From Poecilobothrus nobilitatus (Eukaryota > Arthropoda > Insecta > Diptera > Dolichopodidae): a stretch of 64,000 bases of DNA. How positions within the stretch are numbered: position 1 is the stretch's first letter; each line of letters opens with the position of its first letter. Location of the stretch: NCBI GenBank assembly GCA_947095535.1, contig OX352772.1:106619672-106683671 (forward strand), written 5' to 3'. Made by a program: the position numbers and the translations under genes. The notes beneath the pieces were generated by a model. The model saw nothing but the letters and a program-made list of their open reading frames with translations, was not told where the DNA came from and did not search any database. Shown here one piece after another: positions 1-11,846 of the stretch.

Positions 1-1135
1 AAAGAAAAAAAAAAAGGAAAAAGGAAAGGAAAAAAAAGAGAAGAGAAAGCAAAAAATTAGTAGAATAGAAAGGATGTCTACACTGAGCAGAGGTTAGTCG
101 ATAACTGTTATTTTATTTTGTTTTTTATGTTCCTATACAATATACGCTATTGCTATACATGTAGTTTGATATGAATAGTATAGATATATATTTATATGTA
201 GCTATGTAATGTTAAGTATTTATCTACATATTTTTTGTTTTGTTATGTTTCTTTTTTTTTTCTGTTTTGTGTAAAGAATAAATGTGAATATAATATGTAA
301 GTATTAGGTATATGATGTACATTGAAAATTGTATGAGGTTTTTTGAGTTACAGACAAATTGTGTATGAAAGTACATTTTGTAAAAATAAAAGCTGAAAAA
401 TGTGTGCATTGTATATAAAAATTTGCTATTATTGGAATGAGTATTCGTAATTATTCTAATAAAAATTCGTCGCTTCCATTGAGGTATGTAATATAATATG
501 AAAAATGGTTTGTATTTTTATTTTAAAAATTGAATTGAATTGTAAACCAGTGAAAAACAAGTACATCTGTATTTATGTATGTATTTATTTTTGACATTTT
601 TTAAGAATAAAATTTAAGGGTAGATTTTTAAAATTTATAATAAATGTACAAAATATGCAATTTTCATGCAATTCACAAAATTATTTGTTTAAGTTTGCAT
701 CAAAATTAATATTATGATACATACATATGTATATTATTTATGCATCACAAATTTAATAATATTGCACTTTTTTCATTCAAATCAAATACTTTTTTTCTTA
801 AAAATTTGTTAAGAATTAGAAATCTGCTTGTGGAAAATAAAAGTATTCGAAAATAACCGTTCAATAAGAGGTCTATTTATGTATTAATTAAAATATGTGA
901 GAAAATTCAAACCATACTAGAAAATATTTCGCCAGTCCTTAAATTTTATTTTTAATAAAATTTCAAACTTACTTGTCTCCCTCCATTTTTATGTAACTTT
1001 CAAGATACAAGATTTGATCAATTTTTAAATGATGAATTTTACCGATAAACGTAATAATATTACGTTTGTTGTACGATTGTTTTAAATTTCAATTAATGAA
1101 AATGGCCCAGAAATACTGGAACTATCGACACCACT
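1..1135. other. AT-rich spacer, no gene seen
   Basis: The stretch opens with an A/G-rich purine run (about the first 50 bases) and then is AT-rich with scattered short TATGTA-type runs. Open frames are short and low in complexity. I see no convincing coding, RNA or element boundary here. Confidence 0.6.
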
Positions 1136-1139
1136 TATA

Positions 1140-1785
1140 ACTTAATTTTTTTTTACCCTATCTAGACATGAAGTACCTATAGGGTATATTAACTTTGGTA
1201 TGGTGTTTGTAACCACCAAAAGGAAGCGAGTTAGATATGGACATGGATGTATATTCTGCATCAGGACAACCTCCTGAGTCGATTTAGCGATGTCCGTCCG
1301 TCCGTTCGCACGATAACTCAAAAACTAGTGAAGCTATCTTCATGAAATTTATATAGTGAGTTACTAATTACGAAAGGAAGGCTAAGTTTGAATCTGGACA
1401 AAATCGGTCCATGGGTTCGGGTACCTCCCATACAACTCCCAAAACAGAACAAGCATATCTTCAAAATTAATAGATATAAAAACTTGAAATTTGATATAAG
1501 AGTATTCTACCCTGTTCTGATAATGTCTCTAAAATTTGTGATGAATTGGAGAAGTGGTCCGAGTGCCTTCACACTCTTCCCAAGACCTAACAAGCATATC
1601 TTCGAATTTAATAAAGAAAGAAACCTGAAATTTTGTACAAAGGTTGTAAAAGCATTTATTTTTTTAGCTTATATTAAATACGTAACTAAAATAACTTATG
1701 GATTTTTAATTTAATTTGAATTTTTTAGGTGTAGGATATAAATAAGTCGGTTGCATCGACTTACTGATACATTTACTTGCTTTAT
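1140..1785. repeat. Dispersed repeat with GTCCGTCCGTCCG motif (family P)
   Basis: The block contains a CGATTTAGCGATGTCCGTCC stretch followed by a run beginning CGATAACTCAAAAACTAG. It ends near 1760 with GTCGGTTGCATCGACTTA. The reverse complement of the first part recurs around 21850-21990 (GACGGACGGGCATGGCTTAATCGACTCAG). The end recurs inverted at 39757-39790. The 108-codon open frame at 1388-1714 lies inside this repeat and shows no protein-like conservation, so I do not call it a gene. Confidence 0.6.
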
Positions 1786-1914
1786 TTTGGTTTACTTCAT
1801 TTTGGTTTAATAGACTTATTTTTAGTTTTAATTGTTATTCTTAATAGCTCATTTATTAACGATTTTTATTTAAATTCATGACTTTTATTTTTTTTTGTTT
1901 TTTTTCATATATAT

Positions 1915-2665
1915 ATTATTAATTTTTAGCACATTTCCAAAAAAAGTTTGAAAAAATGTGATTATTAGTTTCACTCTGCCCGTCCGTCTGTTTTCAAAAC
2001 TTCTACACCGTTAAAGATAGAGAAAAAAAAATTGAACCAGGTAGGTCTCATAAAAAAATTTATTTTGTGCAAAAACTTTTTCATGTAGCCCCATCCATCA
2101 AGGAACTAAAACTCGTATATTTTATGTTCCGCTTAACATTTTTTCAATCTGAAAACGCTATTCGACAGGAATTTTTTTTACCTTTATTATTAATCAATAT
2201 CAAGGTTAGATATAGTTTTTAAATTTAGTATTTAAATTTACAGTTATGTGAAAACCAAATTTTTGCATAATTTTTCTATCTTCATAACTCCGTCACGCTT
2301 TTAGATAGGTACTTAACATTTTGAGGACAGAAAGAACTTTTAGCATTAGTATAAGTTTGCTCAGAAAATTTTTTTGTACCACCCCCTTTTTAAGAGTTAT
2401 TACTCCTCAAAAATTGAAAATTTGCTATTTTTAGACTCCTGTAACTTAGGCATCTGTAAACATTTTTCTTCAGCAAGACATGAAAATTATAGGTTCAATA
2501 ATATATTTTTACGTGTATTAATCGTTTTTCTTAGGTATATAGGGTTCCAGACTTACAGCCTCCCAAAATTCCAGAAAAGTCCTATTTTCACGTTCTTATT
2601 ACATGAAATTTTAAAATTTTTGTGCAAGTCACAATTATAAACAGTTTGCATTGTCTTTTGGAAAT
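1915..2665. repeat. Dispersed repeat (family Q), inverted copy at 22080-22870
   Basis: The sequence starts with TTTTTAGCACATTTCC and carries CCCGTCCGTCTG followed by CTTCTACACCGTTAAAGATAG. The same order is found reverse-complemented in 22080-22870. More diverged copies lie at about 45480-45720, 52120-52390 and 57360-57600. It is non-coding; the open frame at 2374-2640 is part of the repeat. Confidence 0.65.
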
Positions 2666-2947
2666 GTGCGGTCTTAAAAACCGTTGGTTTAGATTCTACC
2701 TTGTTTATTATTTTTTAATTGCTTTTTGTTTATAATTTAATATTGCTACTTGTCTTTGTTCTTTGTTACTTTATATTTACAACATTACACATTAAAAAGT
2801 TTAATCGTCTTACGTATAATGTAAATAAGTAAATTAATATTGACACAGCAAAAATCAATAAAGTTAGCAGTCCAGATAAATCATCTTAGAAAAATTTCTT
2901 AATAAAATTTTTGATAATGGAATAAATTCAAAAAATGAATAAAATTA

Positions 2948-3183
2948 ACATTTATTACGCTGCCTAAAAAGGTGAGTGGGAAGAATTGTAACGATTACCG
3001 ACTTATAAGCATAATGATACACACATTAAAAATCATTTGAAAAATTATTTATCTCCGAATATTTATATAAAAAGTAAAAGCACAATCAGCAGTACACAGT
3101 TCGGCTTTAGAACAGGTCATGATACACAGGAAACTGTTGTCGGACTTCAAGTTTTTGTTCAAAATTGCGGAGATAATCCATAA
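2948..3183 (+). pseudogene. Non-LTR reverse transcriptase scrap
   Basis: Two short plus-strand frames read as the fingers region of a LINE reverse transcriptase. The first contains LPKK followed by NCNDYRLISIM. After a frame change near 3037 the second contains STQFGFRTG and then a VGLQVFVQNC stretch before a stop at 3181. The order 'PKK..DYR.IS' then 'QFGFR.G' is the usual order in non-LTR RTs. No other domain of this element remains. It abuts the 3' end of the minus-strand LINE that follows, so that LINE probably truncated it. Confidence 0.6.
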
Positions 3184-3288
3184 ATATTGCTTTTGGATGA
3201 TAATGTTCTTAAACATTGTGATATTTTGTTTGGTTGGTTGGTTTATGTGACTGGTCCTGTCAACCGTCACAAGACAACAATTAGCGCG

Positions 3289-4587
3289 TTAGCACCGTTT
3301 TGCTACCACTTTCGTGACCACCAGGCTTATGTTTAGGCTATAACGAATTAAATTTAAGATCCATTTCGCGGTATTCAGTATCCTTACCATTTCTGCAGAT
3401 TGCTTAGTCGCCAGATCACTAAGATGGTTAAATTCATGGCTATCCAGAGTTGCTCTTCTGGCCCTGGCCAGCGCTGGGCATTTATACGTGAAGTGTATAA
3501 TGGTTTCTTTCTCATTCTGTTCACCACAACTGCGGCATAATGTGTTGAATGGAATACTTAATTTGACCGCATGTTCGCCAATTGGCCAGTGTCCAGTAAA
3601 CACACCTATTACTCTGCCAATGTCCCACCAAGATAACTTCAATAGGTTGTCTGTTCTTTTGTTGTCGTACGACGGCCATATTTTTTTGTTCATACGACAT
3701 GAGGTTAATTCTTTCCACCTTCTTTTCGCTAGGGATAAAAAGTGTAGAAAGATATCCCTTTTAACGCTGTTTAGTAATGGATCCACCTGTTCTTCCAGTG
3801 AAGCATTCAGATTGGAACCCCTCCTTGCTAATTCATCAGCATGTTCATTTCCTGTGATGTTCCTATGTCCCAGTACCCACAGTAATGCAACATTGTGTTG
3901 ATAGCTTATTTTCTTAAGCTCGTCAGAGTATTTTCTGACAAGCTTGGATGTTATCATCGAAGAGTTAAGAGCCACGATTGCTGCTTGGCTATCAGTGACA
4001 ATAGCAATGCTTTCTCCCAGTATTTGGCATGGTTTTCAGATTCCTAGCATTTCAGCTTGCAATACACTGGATTTATTGGGAGGTCTGAAAGCATGTTCTA
4101 TTTTGAGTTTTTCTGAATAGACACCAGCACCGACATCGCAGTCCATTTTCGACCCATCAGTGAAGAGTGTGATGTCTACTTCACCCAAAGGTTTTCTTTG
4201 GCTCCATTCGCTTCTTGATGGAATCTTTACTTTAAAATACTTAACAATTTCCAAACTTTAAATAGTGTAGGCTGTGGAATCTCGCAGATTCCATGCTGTC
4301 CAGCTTAGAATACGGCTATATCCATAAGGTTTTGTGCGCCAATGTCTATTTTCTCTGAGTATGACCGCACTACAACAAGCTAGAAATTTTATATGTAGGT
4401 CAGCGGATAGGAAATAAAGAAATGCATCTAGTGCATTACCTGGCGTCAATTTTAACGCATCCGTAATGCTTATACATGCACCTGTCAATATCTTACCAAG
4501 TTTGGTTCGTACATACTCCTTCTCCAGCGCTGGCCACCAGATTAATGATCCGTAGGTAAAAATGGGACGTACTATAGCTGTGTACAT
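3289..4587 (-). pseudogene. LINE RT tail, RNase H domain and Cys/His-rich C-terminus
   Basis: From 4587 downward come the post-RT segment (RPIFTYGSLIWWPAL) and then an RNase H fold. Its first Asp is in LFTDGSK, its Glu in LQAEMLGI, its second Asp in TDSQAAIVAL, and the last motif is GHRNITGNEHADELARRG. A Cys/His-rich end (CRSCGEQ...H...C) follows. The four RNase H acidic positions are present. A stop (TGA) near 4036 splits the domain, and there is a frame change at about 4255. Confidence 0.75.
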
Positions 4588-4718
4588 TCATAAAGCCATT
4601 CTTGCCTTTAATTCCCATTTTTACCTAATATTTTCCTACAAGAATACAGGGCTATACAGGTTTTTTTGACTCTTTTCGCTATTAAGTCTCCACTTCAGTT
4701 TCGTATCAAGTACCAATC

Positions 4719-5918
4719 CTAAGTATTTGACTCTGGGGCTAAATTCATATATACACCATCCAGTCTAGGCTTAGTGAATTTCGGTATCTTTGTTCTGTTT
4801 GTGAATAACATTAGATCAGTTTTGTCCGGGTTGACACAGACGCCACATCCATCCATACTAATCCTCCTTAAAGGTCTTTCCATAATTAGACTAATTAAGT
4901 CAAGAAACTTTGCAGACACTAATACTACTAGATCATCTGCGTATGAAATGGCTTTGATTCCCTCATCTTGAAGTTTTTTCAGTATTCAATTCATTACTAG
5001 AAGCCACAGTAGTGGTGATGGCACCCCACCCTAAGGTGTACCTTTACTTACTCTTCAGGTAATTTCATGGTTACCAAGTTTCGATTGGATCTCTCTTGAT
5101 TGCAACATATTAACAATCCACTAACTAAGGGCAGTTTCTGCCCCTAGTTCTTCCAGTTAATTCTGTATGGCCGCTACATGCACATTATTGAAGGCCTCTT
5201 CTATGACTAGAAAGTTAGCTAATGTATATTCCTTATAGTGAATCGATTGTTGCACGTCCTGCACTAGTTCACTCAGTGCAGTCTCTGTTGATTTGCGCTT
5301 ACAATAGGCATGTTGGTAGTTACATAGCGGAGTACTCTCTAGTACTCTTCTAAGTTCTAAGTCGAGTGTTCTTTCGAGAGTTTTCAATAAAAAGGATGAT
5401 AGACTGATCGGTGTAAAATTTTTAGCGGTTTTGTGCCCTATTTAACCAGCTTTTGGTATAAAGATCACATTCACTCCCCTCCATTGCAAGGGAATGTGAC
5501 CAAAAGTGAAGCTACTTCTAAACAGCTTAGTAATTAATGGAACTACAAGCCCCTTCATTTCTTGCAGAATTTTTAGAAAAATACCGTCTAAACCTGCAGC
5601 TTTGTATGGAGGGAAGTTACCAATTGCCCAGGCAATCTTTTCCTTCGTTTTAACTGAATTAACCCATTCGTCAGGGCTACTGTGTACTCTAGTGTCAACC
5701 GCTTGGTTAATCACATGGGCGTCCTCAATGCATCCTGGAAAATGGGTAGACTCTAAAAGATCTAGGGCTTCAGCGGCTGAATCAGTCCATTTTTCCTCCA
5801 TAGTTCTTAGGAAGGAAGGATTGAAGTGTTCTCTAGATAAAACTCTGCTAAGTCTGGTTGAGTCTCTAGTACTTTCAATTGATTCACAATAATCCTTCCA
5901 TGATTGGGTTTTAGCCAA
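4719..5918 (-). pseudogene. LINE reverse transcriptase domain, broken
   Basis: Successive frames show the RT blocks: KAAGLDGI and VIFIPKAG (5442-5918), KRKSTETALSELV and EEAFNNVHVAA (5157-5387), and AISYADDLVVLVS around 4917-4965. The block ends with VNPDKTDLMLF (4719-4919). The YADD catalytic box is intact. The conserved D of the preceding D..GAFNNV-like box appears altered to E (VIEEAFNNV). At least one stop follows the PKAG box and another lies before the YADD box. Confidence 0.75.
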
Positions 5919-6066
5919 TCGGATTGCTCTCTTATATTCCCTAAGTTGGTCCTTATAGATTTGCCACTTATTCTGCCTGTAGCAGATATTGTAGGTGTCC
6001 CTAGTCTGCTTTCTTAGGTTACTTAAGTTCTCATTCCACCAGACCGGATATGTCTTTTTGCTACGC

Positions 6067-6669
6067 TTAATAGGGATTGAATGAGACCTCCATGGCCCTT
6101 GTAAACATGTCAGTTTTTTTTTCTAGCTCATTTTCAGTTGCGATATCTGAGTTAGCTATTATCAAAAGTTTTTTTCTAGCTACTTTTCTGAATCTCCCCC
6201 AGTTGGTAGCCCTGGGATTTCTGTAGGGCTTGGAATTTTCAGGCTTAATATTGATATTGAAGAGAATCCAATGGTTGTCCGAAAAAGACCTTTTCTCGGA
6301 TACTCTCCATTTCTCTACATTTAGGGTTTCTTCATTACTAATACATGTAATATCTAACACATCTGTCCAACCTGGAAAATTATCCGAGCTTGGAAATATG
6401 AAAGTGGGGTTACTGCCCCTATTGCATATATTTAGGTTGCTATTTAAAATAAAATCAAATAATGACTCACCTCGTTCATTCGTTTCCGAGCTACCCCATA
6501 GGGTATGCCGTGCATTAGCATCACAGCTTGTGATCAATTTACCACCTGTGGCAACTACCAACTGCTGAAACCGAGGCGGTGGAGCAGGTTCGTCATATGG
6601 CATGTACACGGAACTTATATACACGTTCACATGTGATATTTTAAAAGAAATAGTTATAACATCTGACAC
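6067..6669 (-). pseudogene. LINE endonuclease (APE) domain, C-terminal part
   Basis: The 200-residue frame carries the endonuclease C-terminal half: a SSVYMPYDEPAPPP segment, SCDANARHTLWGSS, SNPTF, DVLDITCIS and SFSDNHW, where SDNHW stands for the SDH catalytic motif. The N-terminal catalytic Asn and Glu motifs are missing, so the element was truncated at its 5' end or decayed there. The frame belongs with the RT downstream (5918 and below). Confidence 0.75.
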
Positions 6670-6840
6670 AAGTCCAGATGAAATTTGCGTAGATATGATG
6701 AAAAGTAACTAGTTCTTTTTTACATTCAGCAGTTTAAGTGATGGAGAAAGAAAGTAACGAATTCTCAACTTAAACGTTGACTATTATTTTCGCTGTAACA
6801 TAAATTCATAAATATATTTATAAAAATAAGTTTACCATCT

Positions 6841-7143
6841 ATACAAATAAGAGAACGCTACGCTAGATATTTGGTGCAAAAAATTGAGTAAGTATTGGTA
6901 CCAGCAGCTGAGTTACAGCGACGGGCATTAAAATTGAGTGCCCATAAATATGAATTAAATATAAAATAGCGTCTCAAATGGAGCATGGAGGTCAAGGTTA
7001 CAGTTAAAAATAATACGGGAATATCTGATCTTTCAATTAATTCCATCGTCTTCGAAGAAAGTTTATTAATCAACACCGTTGAATTTGAAAGACACATTTT
7101 AAAGTCAAGTGTTAATTGGTTCGATGAACGGTTTTGCAGATAA
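6841..7143 (+). pseudogene. Unidentified coding-like fragment
   Basis: The plus-strand frame from 6841 to 7143 reads through about 100 codons with only two stops. Its composition is unlike the surrounding AT-rich DNA: RERYARYLVQKIE, then AAELQRRALKLSAHKYEL, and after a TAG near 6967 a stretch with ISDLSINSIVFEESLLI and SSVNWFDERFC. The mix of charged and aliphatic residues looks like a real helical protein. I do not recognise the family. It could be an exon scrap of a processed host gene or part of an old element. The 100-codon frame on the other strand here is probably its shadow. Confidence 0.35.
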
Positions 7144-7916
7144 TACACAGGAGTATTCATACTTTACAACAAAAAAGATATTTTTAACTCCGAAAAAGCT
7201 CATATTTCGTCCGGTAATAGAGTGGTTATACCTGAGAAATTAAACTAAGGAGTTTCAAATTTTTTAGATAATTCATTATAGGAAGTATTCGTAGAAAGAT
7301 GTTTGCTGAATACATAATTTGAAAAGTATTGATAAGAATATTGTTGATTTTGTAAAAGACAGTTGCCTTTTCCAGCAAATTTTTTTGGGTTTTATCTTTT
7401 TTGTAACTGTTTGGGATTTTTCAATAAATTGGAATATTTTTAGAAAGAAAATGTTTTATGAACATGAAGGGCTATTTGACACCCTCAATAGCATCATCAG
7501 CAGCTCGGACCATGACAAAACATGTGTATTCATGCCCAAGCATGATAACTCACTTTTGATGTTATATAATCCTGTTGGTATTTCAAAAAATAAATTTAAA
7601 TTTAGAAATATAAAAACGTGATGCGATAACACAAGTTGTTGTAAAAACGTTTCAAAATAGCAAAAAACTTTCTTCATATTAAGTACAAAAAGAATTTACA
7701 AAATCTAGAGATCAAAAACTAGAAAGATTAAAAAATGTACTTTGTATTTCAGAAATCATAGATAAAAGTTTTAGCCACTGTGTATGACTGACAGTTGATA
7801 TTGTCAATATTACAAACTTTAATAATTGTATCTAATTAATAAAAATATTTAGTAACATATCAAAAATATATGAAGTTTAAAAAATATGTAAATAAACAAA
7901 ATATTGTAAAACATAC
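7144..7916. other. Spacer and putative intron sequence
   Basis: This is AT-rich DNA downstream of the splice donor of the exon that starts at 7917 (minus strand). Overlapping frames of about 75-100 codons exist on both strands at 7319-7677. They have no recognisable domain, so I leave them uncalled. Part or all of the segment could be intron. Confidence 0.45.
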
Positions 7917-9286
7917 CCATAAATTCCAGCAGCAGTTAAAGCTAGTGCTTTGTATCTTGTTTGTTCTTCAGTTGGTAAAACAATATCAACACTTCTCGAC
8001 CGTGTTGCATTAATGTTAGAAACCCTTAAAAAACAACCTGCTTCGTCTGCTTCTAGCTCTTCAGTTTTACCAATTGATGAAACTTTTGAAAAACATGAAT
8101 CAACAGAAGCAGCTCGATCACGTTTTAAATCAGGCACAGCTAAATGTATATCACGTATATTATCCACCAAAAGTTCACGATTCTTTTTAGCAGCTTCATT
8201 TTTTTCATTATTATTTGAAGTTAGTACTAGCGATGGTAAACGATTTTCATTGTTTGATATTTGTGTACCAATTGGTTGCTGTAACTCATTTTCGAATGAT
8301 TCAACGTTCTCCAAAAAAGCATCAGTCGAGTCAACAAATATTGCTTCTTGACGTGATATTGAACGCCTTCTTGGACGATGTTGGATTTCAAGATCTTTTT
8401 GTATAGTTTGTGAGCAATTATCAGTGTAAGAGGTTTGTAGTATTAAAGTTGACTCCACAACTAACTGTTCTGAAGGTAATGAATATTGAAATTGGTTCAA
8501 TAAAACTTCTTCCTGTTCAATTCGAGGTTCAATAGCCAGAAACAATAAAGACGAAGGCGTTGGTGAGAGGAACGAATTAATTCGTTTGGTAAAACAAGAT
8601 ATGGGGGATATAGGAGGTGAATTCAATAGTTTAACCGATAACGAATCTGATCCTTCATTATTTATTGGTGATAATGTAAAGGTTATGTTACATGGCGAAG
8701 AATTATTACCAAATTGAGTATTCGCTAAATTGTTTGATTTGTAATCATTTTGAACAAATCCTTCATTTTTACTATTTTCACTAGCTTCACTTGATTCAGA
8801 AGATGAATCACCATATCTTAAAGATTTTAATTCATGATGGTCGATAAAAAAACTTGGTTCAAAATTTAAGTGTCTAATATATTCCTTAAGATAGTAACAA
8901 TGCCAACAAGATGGTGATGATCGTTCTGTAGCTGATGCCGACGCTCTTCTGTCAATTTGTGAACCTTTTTTCTCGACTATTATTGTTGCTGGTAAATTTA
9001 AATTATGTTTCAAACTGGTATTGCTTAAGCCAATAACACCGTCAGTGTTAGTCATACTTGAACCACCTATCGTTTCTATTAATGTTGTAAATCTATAACT
9101 TTCATTTATAGGTTTGTAATCAAAACTATGCAATCGCTGTTGAATTCACTTCCAGATATTCAGAATTTATTTTTGATCAACTAATTTTTCCTCGTTAGTG
9201 TTCAGCTTTTTCAAAAATTCATTAGTAGAATGCTGAGCTTCTCGTTGCATTAGATCAAATGATGCAGAACGTGCCTTTTTCGTAAT
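7917..9286 (-). CDS. Internal exon of a conserved animal protein, possibly N-terminal region of an rdgA-type diacylglycerol kinase
   Basis: A minus-strand frame of about 410 codons (9136 to 7917) is rich in Ser, Asn and acidic residues but has sharply defined islands that look conserved. These are SQIDRRASASATERSSPSCW, WHCYYLKEY, RRRSISRQEAIFVDSTD, AVPDLKRDRAASVDSCFSK and RSRSVDIVLPTEEQ. The RRxS/RxxS pieces look like phosphorylation sites. It ends at a good splice donor (exon G at 7917, then GTATGT). The same frame continues upstream to 9286 as KKARSASFDLMQREAQ and a charged helix, but a 45-nt block (9137-9181) with TAA and TGA lies between. My memory links these islands to the regulatory N-terminus of insect eye-type diacylglycerol kinases; this is tentative. 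No catalytic domain is in the window. Coding status is fairly sure; the name is not. Confidence 0.6.
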
Positions 9287-10457
9287 TTCTTTTTATATTA
9301 TTTAACTATTTGAATAAATAAAAAAACTATAATTCTTAAACCTGTTAAAAAAAATATAAACTTTAATTTAACTGTACAATTTTCACCATTTAAGGAATAA
9401 AACATGCAAACGAGAAAATAAAAAAAGTAATTCAAACTGAAATTTTTACTAAAGATACGTAAAAGGTTGCAATTCAAGAGTTTTGATTAATATCAAACAT
9501 CAAACAATCATAATCAATATTCTTCTCTTTTATATTACACTTAAATTTTTTTAACCGTATATGGTTAACCTTCATTAAAAAACGATGGTATTTCAACAAT
9601 TCGAACACTACACAGACTTAATTTTCTTTCCGCTTCGGTTTGAAAAATTGTTATTTTTTTTATGATTGAAATGGGGTATGCTTCACCTTAAGCACATTGT
9701 GCGATTGCCTTGAAATTTTACACAACGGTACCTAGTAACGTCACCTATATTTTATAGAACATGATTTTCGACGTAAACTTCATTTAAAGGTCAAATTGAT
9801 TATTTTCAAATTTTCCTAACATTTTATAGTATTTTACTTAAACCGTTATATTTTCGTCTACGATAGTATACAGAAACCAATTTTTTACAACATTGTGGGA
9901 CCTAATTATCTTTAATAAATATCTTGTTTCATCTTAATCAGTGCTACCGTTTCTAAGATACTGCAGTTCAAACGGAAAATTTTGGTATTAAAAAAAAATT
10001 CTCTAGACTTTCTAAAAACCACTATACTTTGAAAATTTTCAAAGACACCCTATATTATTTTTATAGAATTAGAAAGGCCTCTTCATACCCTCTCCAATGG
10101 TATATAATAAGTATTATACGGCTTGATACATACATAGTAACCTCTAGAAATGCAAAATTGAAACAACAATTTTAATAAAAAATGCAATTTCATAATTTAC
10201 ATGCTTAACGGTAAATATCTGGAAAATTATTAGATCTATAACAAACGTTGTAGTCTATAAACAAATAATATAACATTTAATTTTCAAAAATTCAAAAATT
10301 AAATAAACAAATTTAAAAAAATCGAATTTCCTTTATTTTTTTTAATTTTATTTTTCTTTAATACAAATAAAATTTTTCCAAAACAAATTTTATTAAAAAT
10401 TACAAAACATAAATTTTTATAGATTCCTTATATTTATTATTTATTTTCAAATTTAGA
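9287..10457. other. AT-rich spacer, possible intron
   Basis: I find no open frame or element boundary. Upstream of the exon at 9286 this could be intron. The sequence at 9660-10180 is less AT-biased in places but shows no coding signal in any frame. Confidence 0.5.
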
Positions 10458-11673
10458 GACTTACAATTGGCTGATGTAGATATTCTTAAATCCAAATTTG
10501 GGTCTATTCAACATAGCATAAAGATTTGCAATAATTGGTACTATCCTCAAAATGATCTATCCTCAAGAAAATCAGCTAAATCTCTCTTTAACGAGTTACA
10601 TGAAGTATAGATAATGCTAAGATGGTTTTAACGGATATAAACATAAAATCAACAAAAGACAAAAAAAAATTATATTTCAATTGAAATATAAGCAGTTGAA
10701 CTCCAGATGTTAAAAGGAAACCTAATTTTATTTAAGGATTTCTAATCTTAGCATTAACACAAGAGAGCAAAAATTAGTCAATTATATAAAAAAAAAGTTT
10801 GAATTATGATGGTGTTTGTTTTAAATTGATAACACCAAAATGGCTGAAATTTAATCCGCAATATCACACCTTCAAAGTTAGTGTGCCGGAACGAAAGAAT
10901 ACAAATAACATGGCATTGTGGAATAAAGGGACTAAAACATCCACCTTTAAGCATTTAGATAAAAATAAACAGTCAAATAATAGAAATTTAGATATAATCA
11001 AAATTAATATAAAACATAATATTAATAATACAAAAAATAAATTAGCCAAAAAAAAAATAAAAACAGAAACACACACAACGACATTAAACCAACTAATATA
11101 AATAAAAATGAACCACATCCCTTTTCAAAAAAAAAAAACATAAACTCAACTCAACTACCAAGTAAATTTCAGGCTATATTGCCTTCTTCTAACTTTATTT
11201 CTAATTCACTAAATAGGCCAATATTTAATACGAGTTCCACCATAGAACTTCCGGTTGTTAATTCAAGTAAAATTACTAATACTAAATTCAATTCTAATAC
11301 TAAATTTGATTCTAAAGATAATTCCGAAAATGATATATTGAATATTTATACCAAATGGTAACAAATATCCTAAGCTTAAATGTTAGCTAAAGCACAACTT
11401 AAATTAACAATAAACCAATGGTATCTGTTTCATCATCTCCTAAAGTAAGTTTCGTCAATCCTATATTACCTCCTATAGTCAGATTAACGAAGAATGCTGT
11501 ATAATGATGATCTTATTTATGTATTATCGCGTTTGAGAGATCAAAAAATATACAAAAATGTAAGGCGCTATTTAGCTTACTTATATAAGGAAGACCACGA
11601 TCTTTGTATAGATAATAAAACCAAATTCAATGTTAAAATTTTTAATGTAGATAATGTAGATAGATTAGATTAG
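10458..11673 (+). mobile_element. Relic of LINE X ORF1 region (diverged copy of 26.7-28.7 kb, opposite strand)
   Basis: Three plus-strand blocks match, in order, the blocks of the minus-strand element at 28658-26668. Block 1 (10458-10610) has LADVDILKSKFGS, matching LADLDIVKSKLEL. Block 2 (10799-11101) has ITPKWLKFNPQYHTFKVSVP, matching ITPRWLKFYPKYFNFKISVP. Block 3 (11491-11673) has LIYVLSRLRDQKIYKNVRRY, matching STYALSRFREERVYNNVKLF. The Asn/Lys/Thr-rich spacers between blocks are also alike. The copy is clearly older, with blocks split by stops. Its endonuclease/RT part does not follow directly. Confidence 0.7.
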
Positions 11674-11750
11674 TGTAAATCAGTTGGAAAAAATTGAAAA
11701 GATATTGTAGTCAGCCTAAAAGCAAGAGAATCGAGTATTTGCAAAGAATT

Positions 11751-11846
11751 ATTGATAAAACGATATTTTAAGAATCGATGTTTTAAAAAACGAGATTTTG
11801 ATAAAACGATATTTTAAGAAACGAGATTTTAAAAAACGAGTTTTTG
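11751..11846. repeat. Two-unit ~46-bp tandem repeat
   Basis: GATAAAACGATATTTTAAGA opens both units, and each goes on through an ACGAGATTTT-type run of alternating ACGA and T-runs. There are two units of about 46 bp with a few differences. Confidence 0.6.

Larger units (their letters stand above)
3230..6725 (-). mobile_element. Decayed APE-RT-RNase H LINE (I/LOA/R1-like group), 5' truncated
   Basis: On the minus strand the order is apurinic endonuclease (6067-6669), reverse transcriptase (about 4719-5918), a linker (4258-4587), and RNase H plus a Cys/His-rich tail (3289-4254). This order is that of Jockey-superfamily elements with an RNase H domain, as in the I, LOA and R1 groups. The 5' end is lost: the frame begins inside the endonuclease near 6690. 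The 3' end lies around 3230-3280, next to ATAAACCAACCAACCAAACA. Several stops and frame changes separate the parts, so it is inactive. The exact clade needs a tree. Confidence 0.8.

Noticed and set aside
1388..1714. 108-codon plus-strand open frame
   Set aside because: Lies inside dispersed repeat P and shows no protein-like pattern; the matching repeat elsewhere is not open in that frame.
3488..3901. 137-codon plus-strand frame
   Set aside because: Shadow of the RNase H region on the other strand.
5506..5892. 128-codon plus-strand frame
   Set aside because: Antisense shadow of the LINE reverse transcriptase.
7319..7677. Overlapping 73- to 100-codon frames on both strands
   Set aside because: No recognisable motif on either strand; could be chance or an old repeat. 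Not enough to call a gene.
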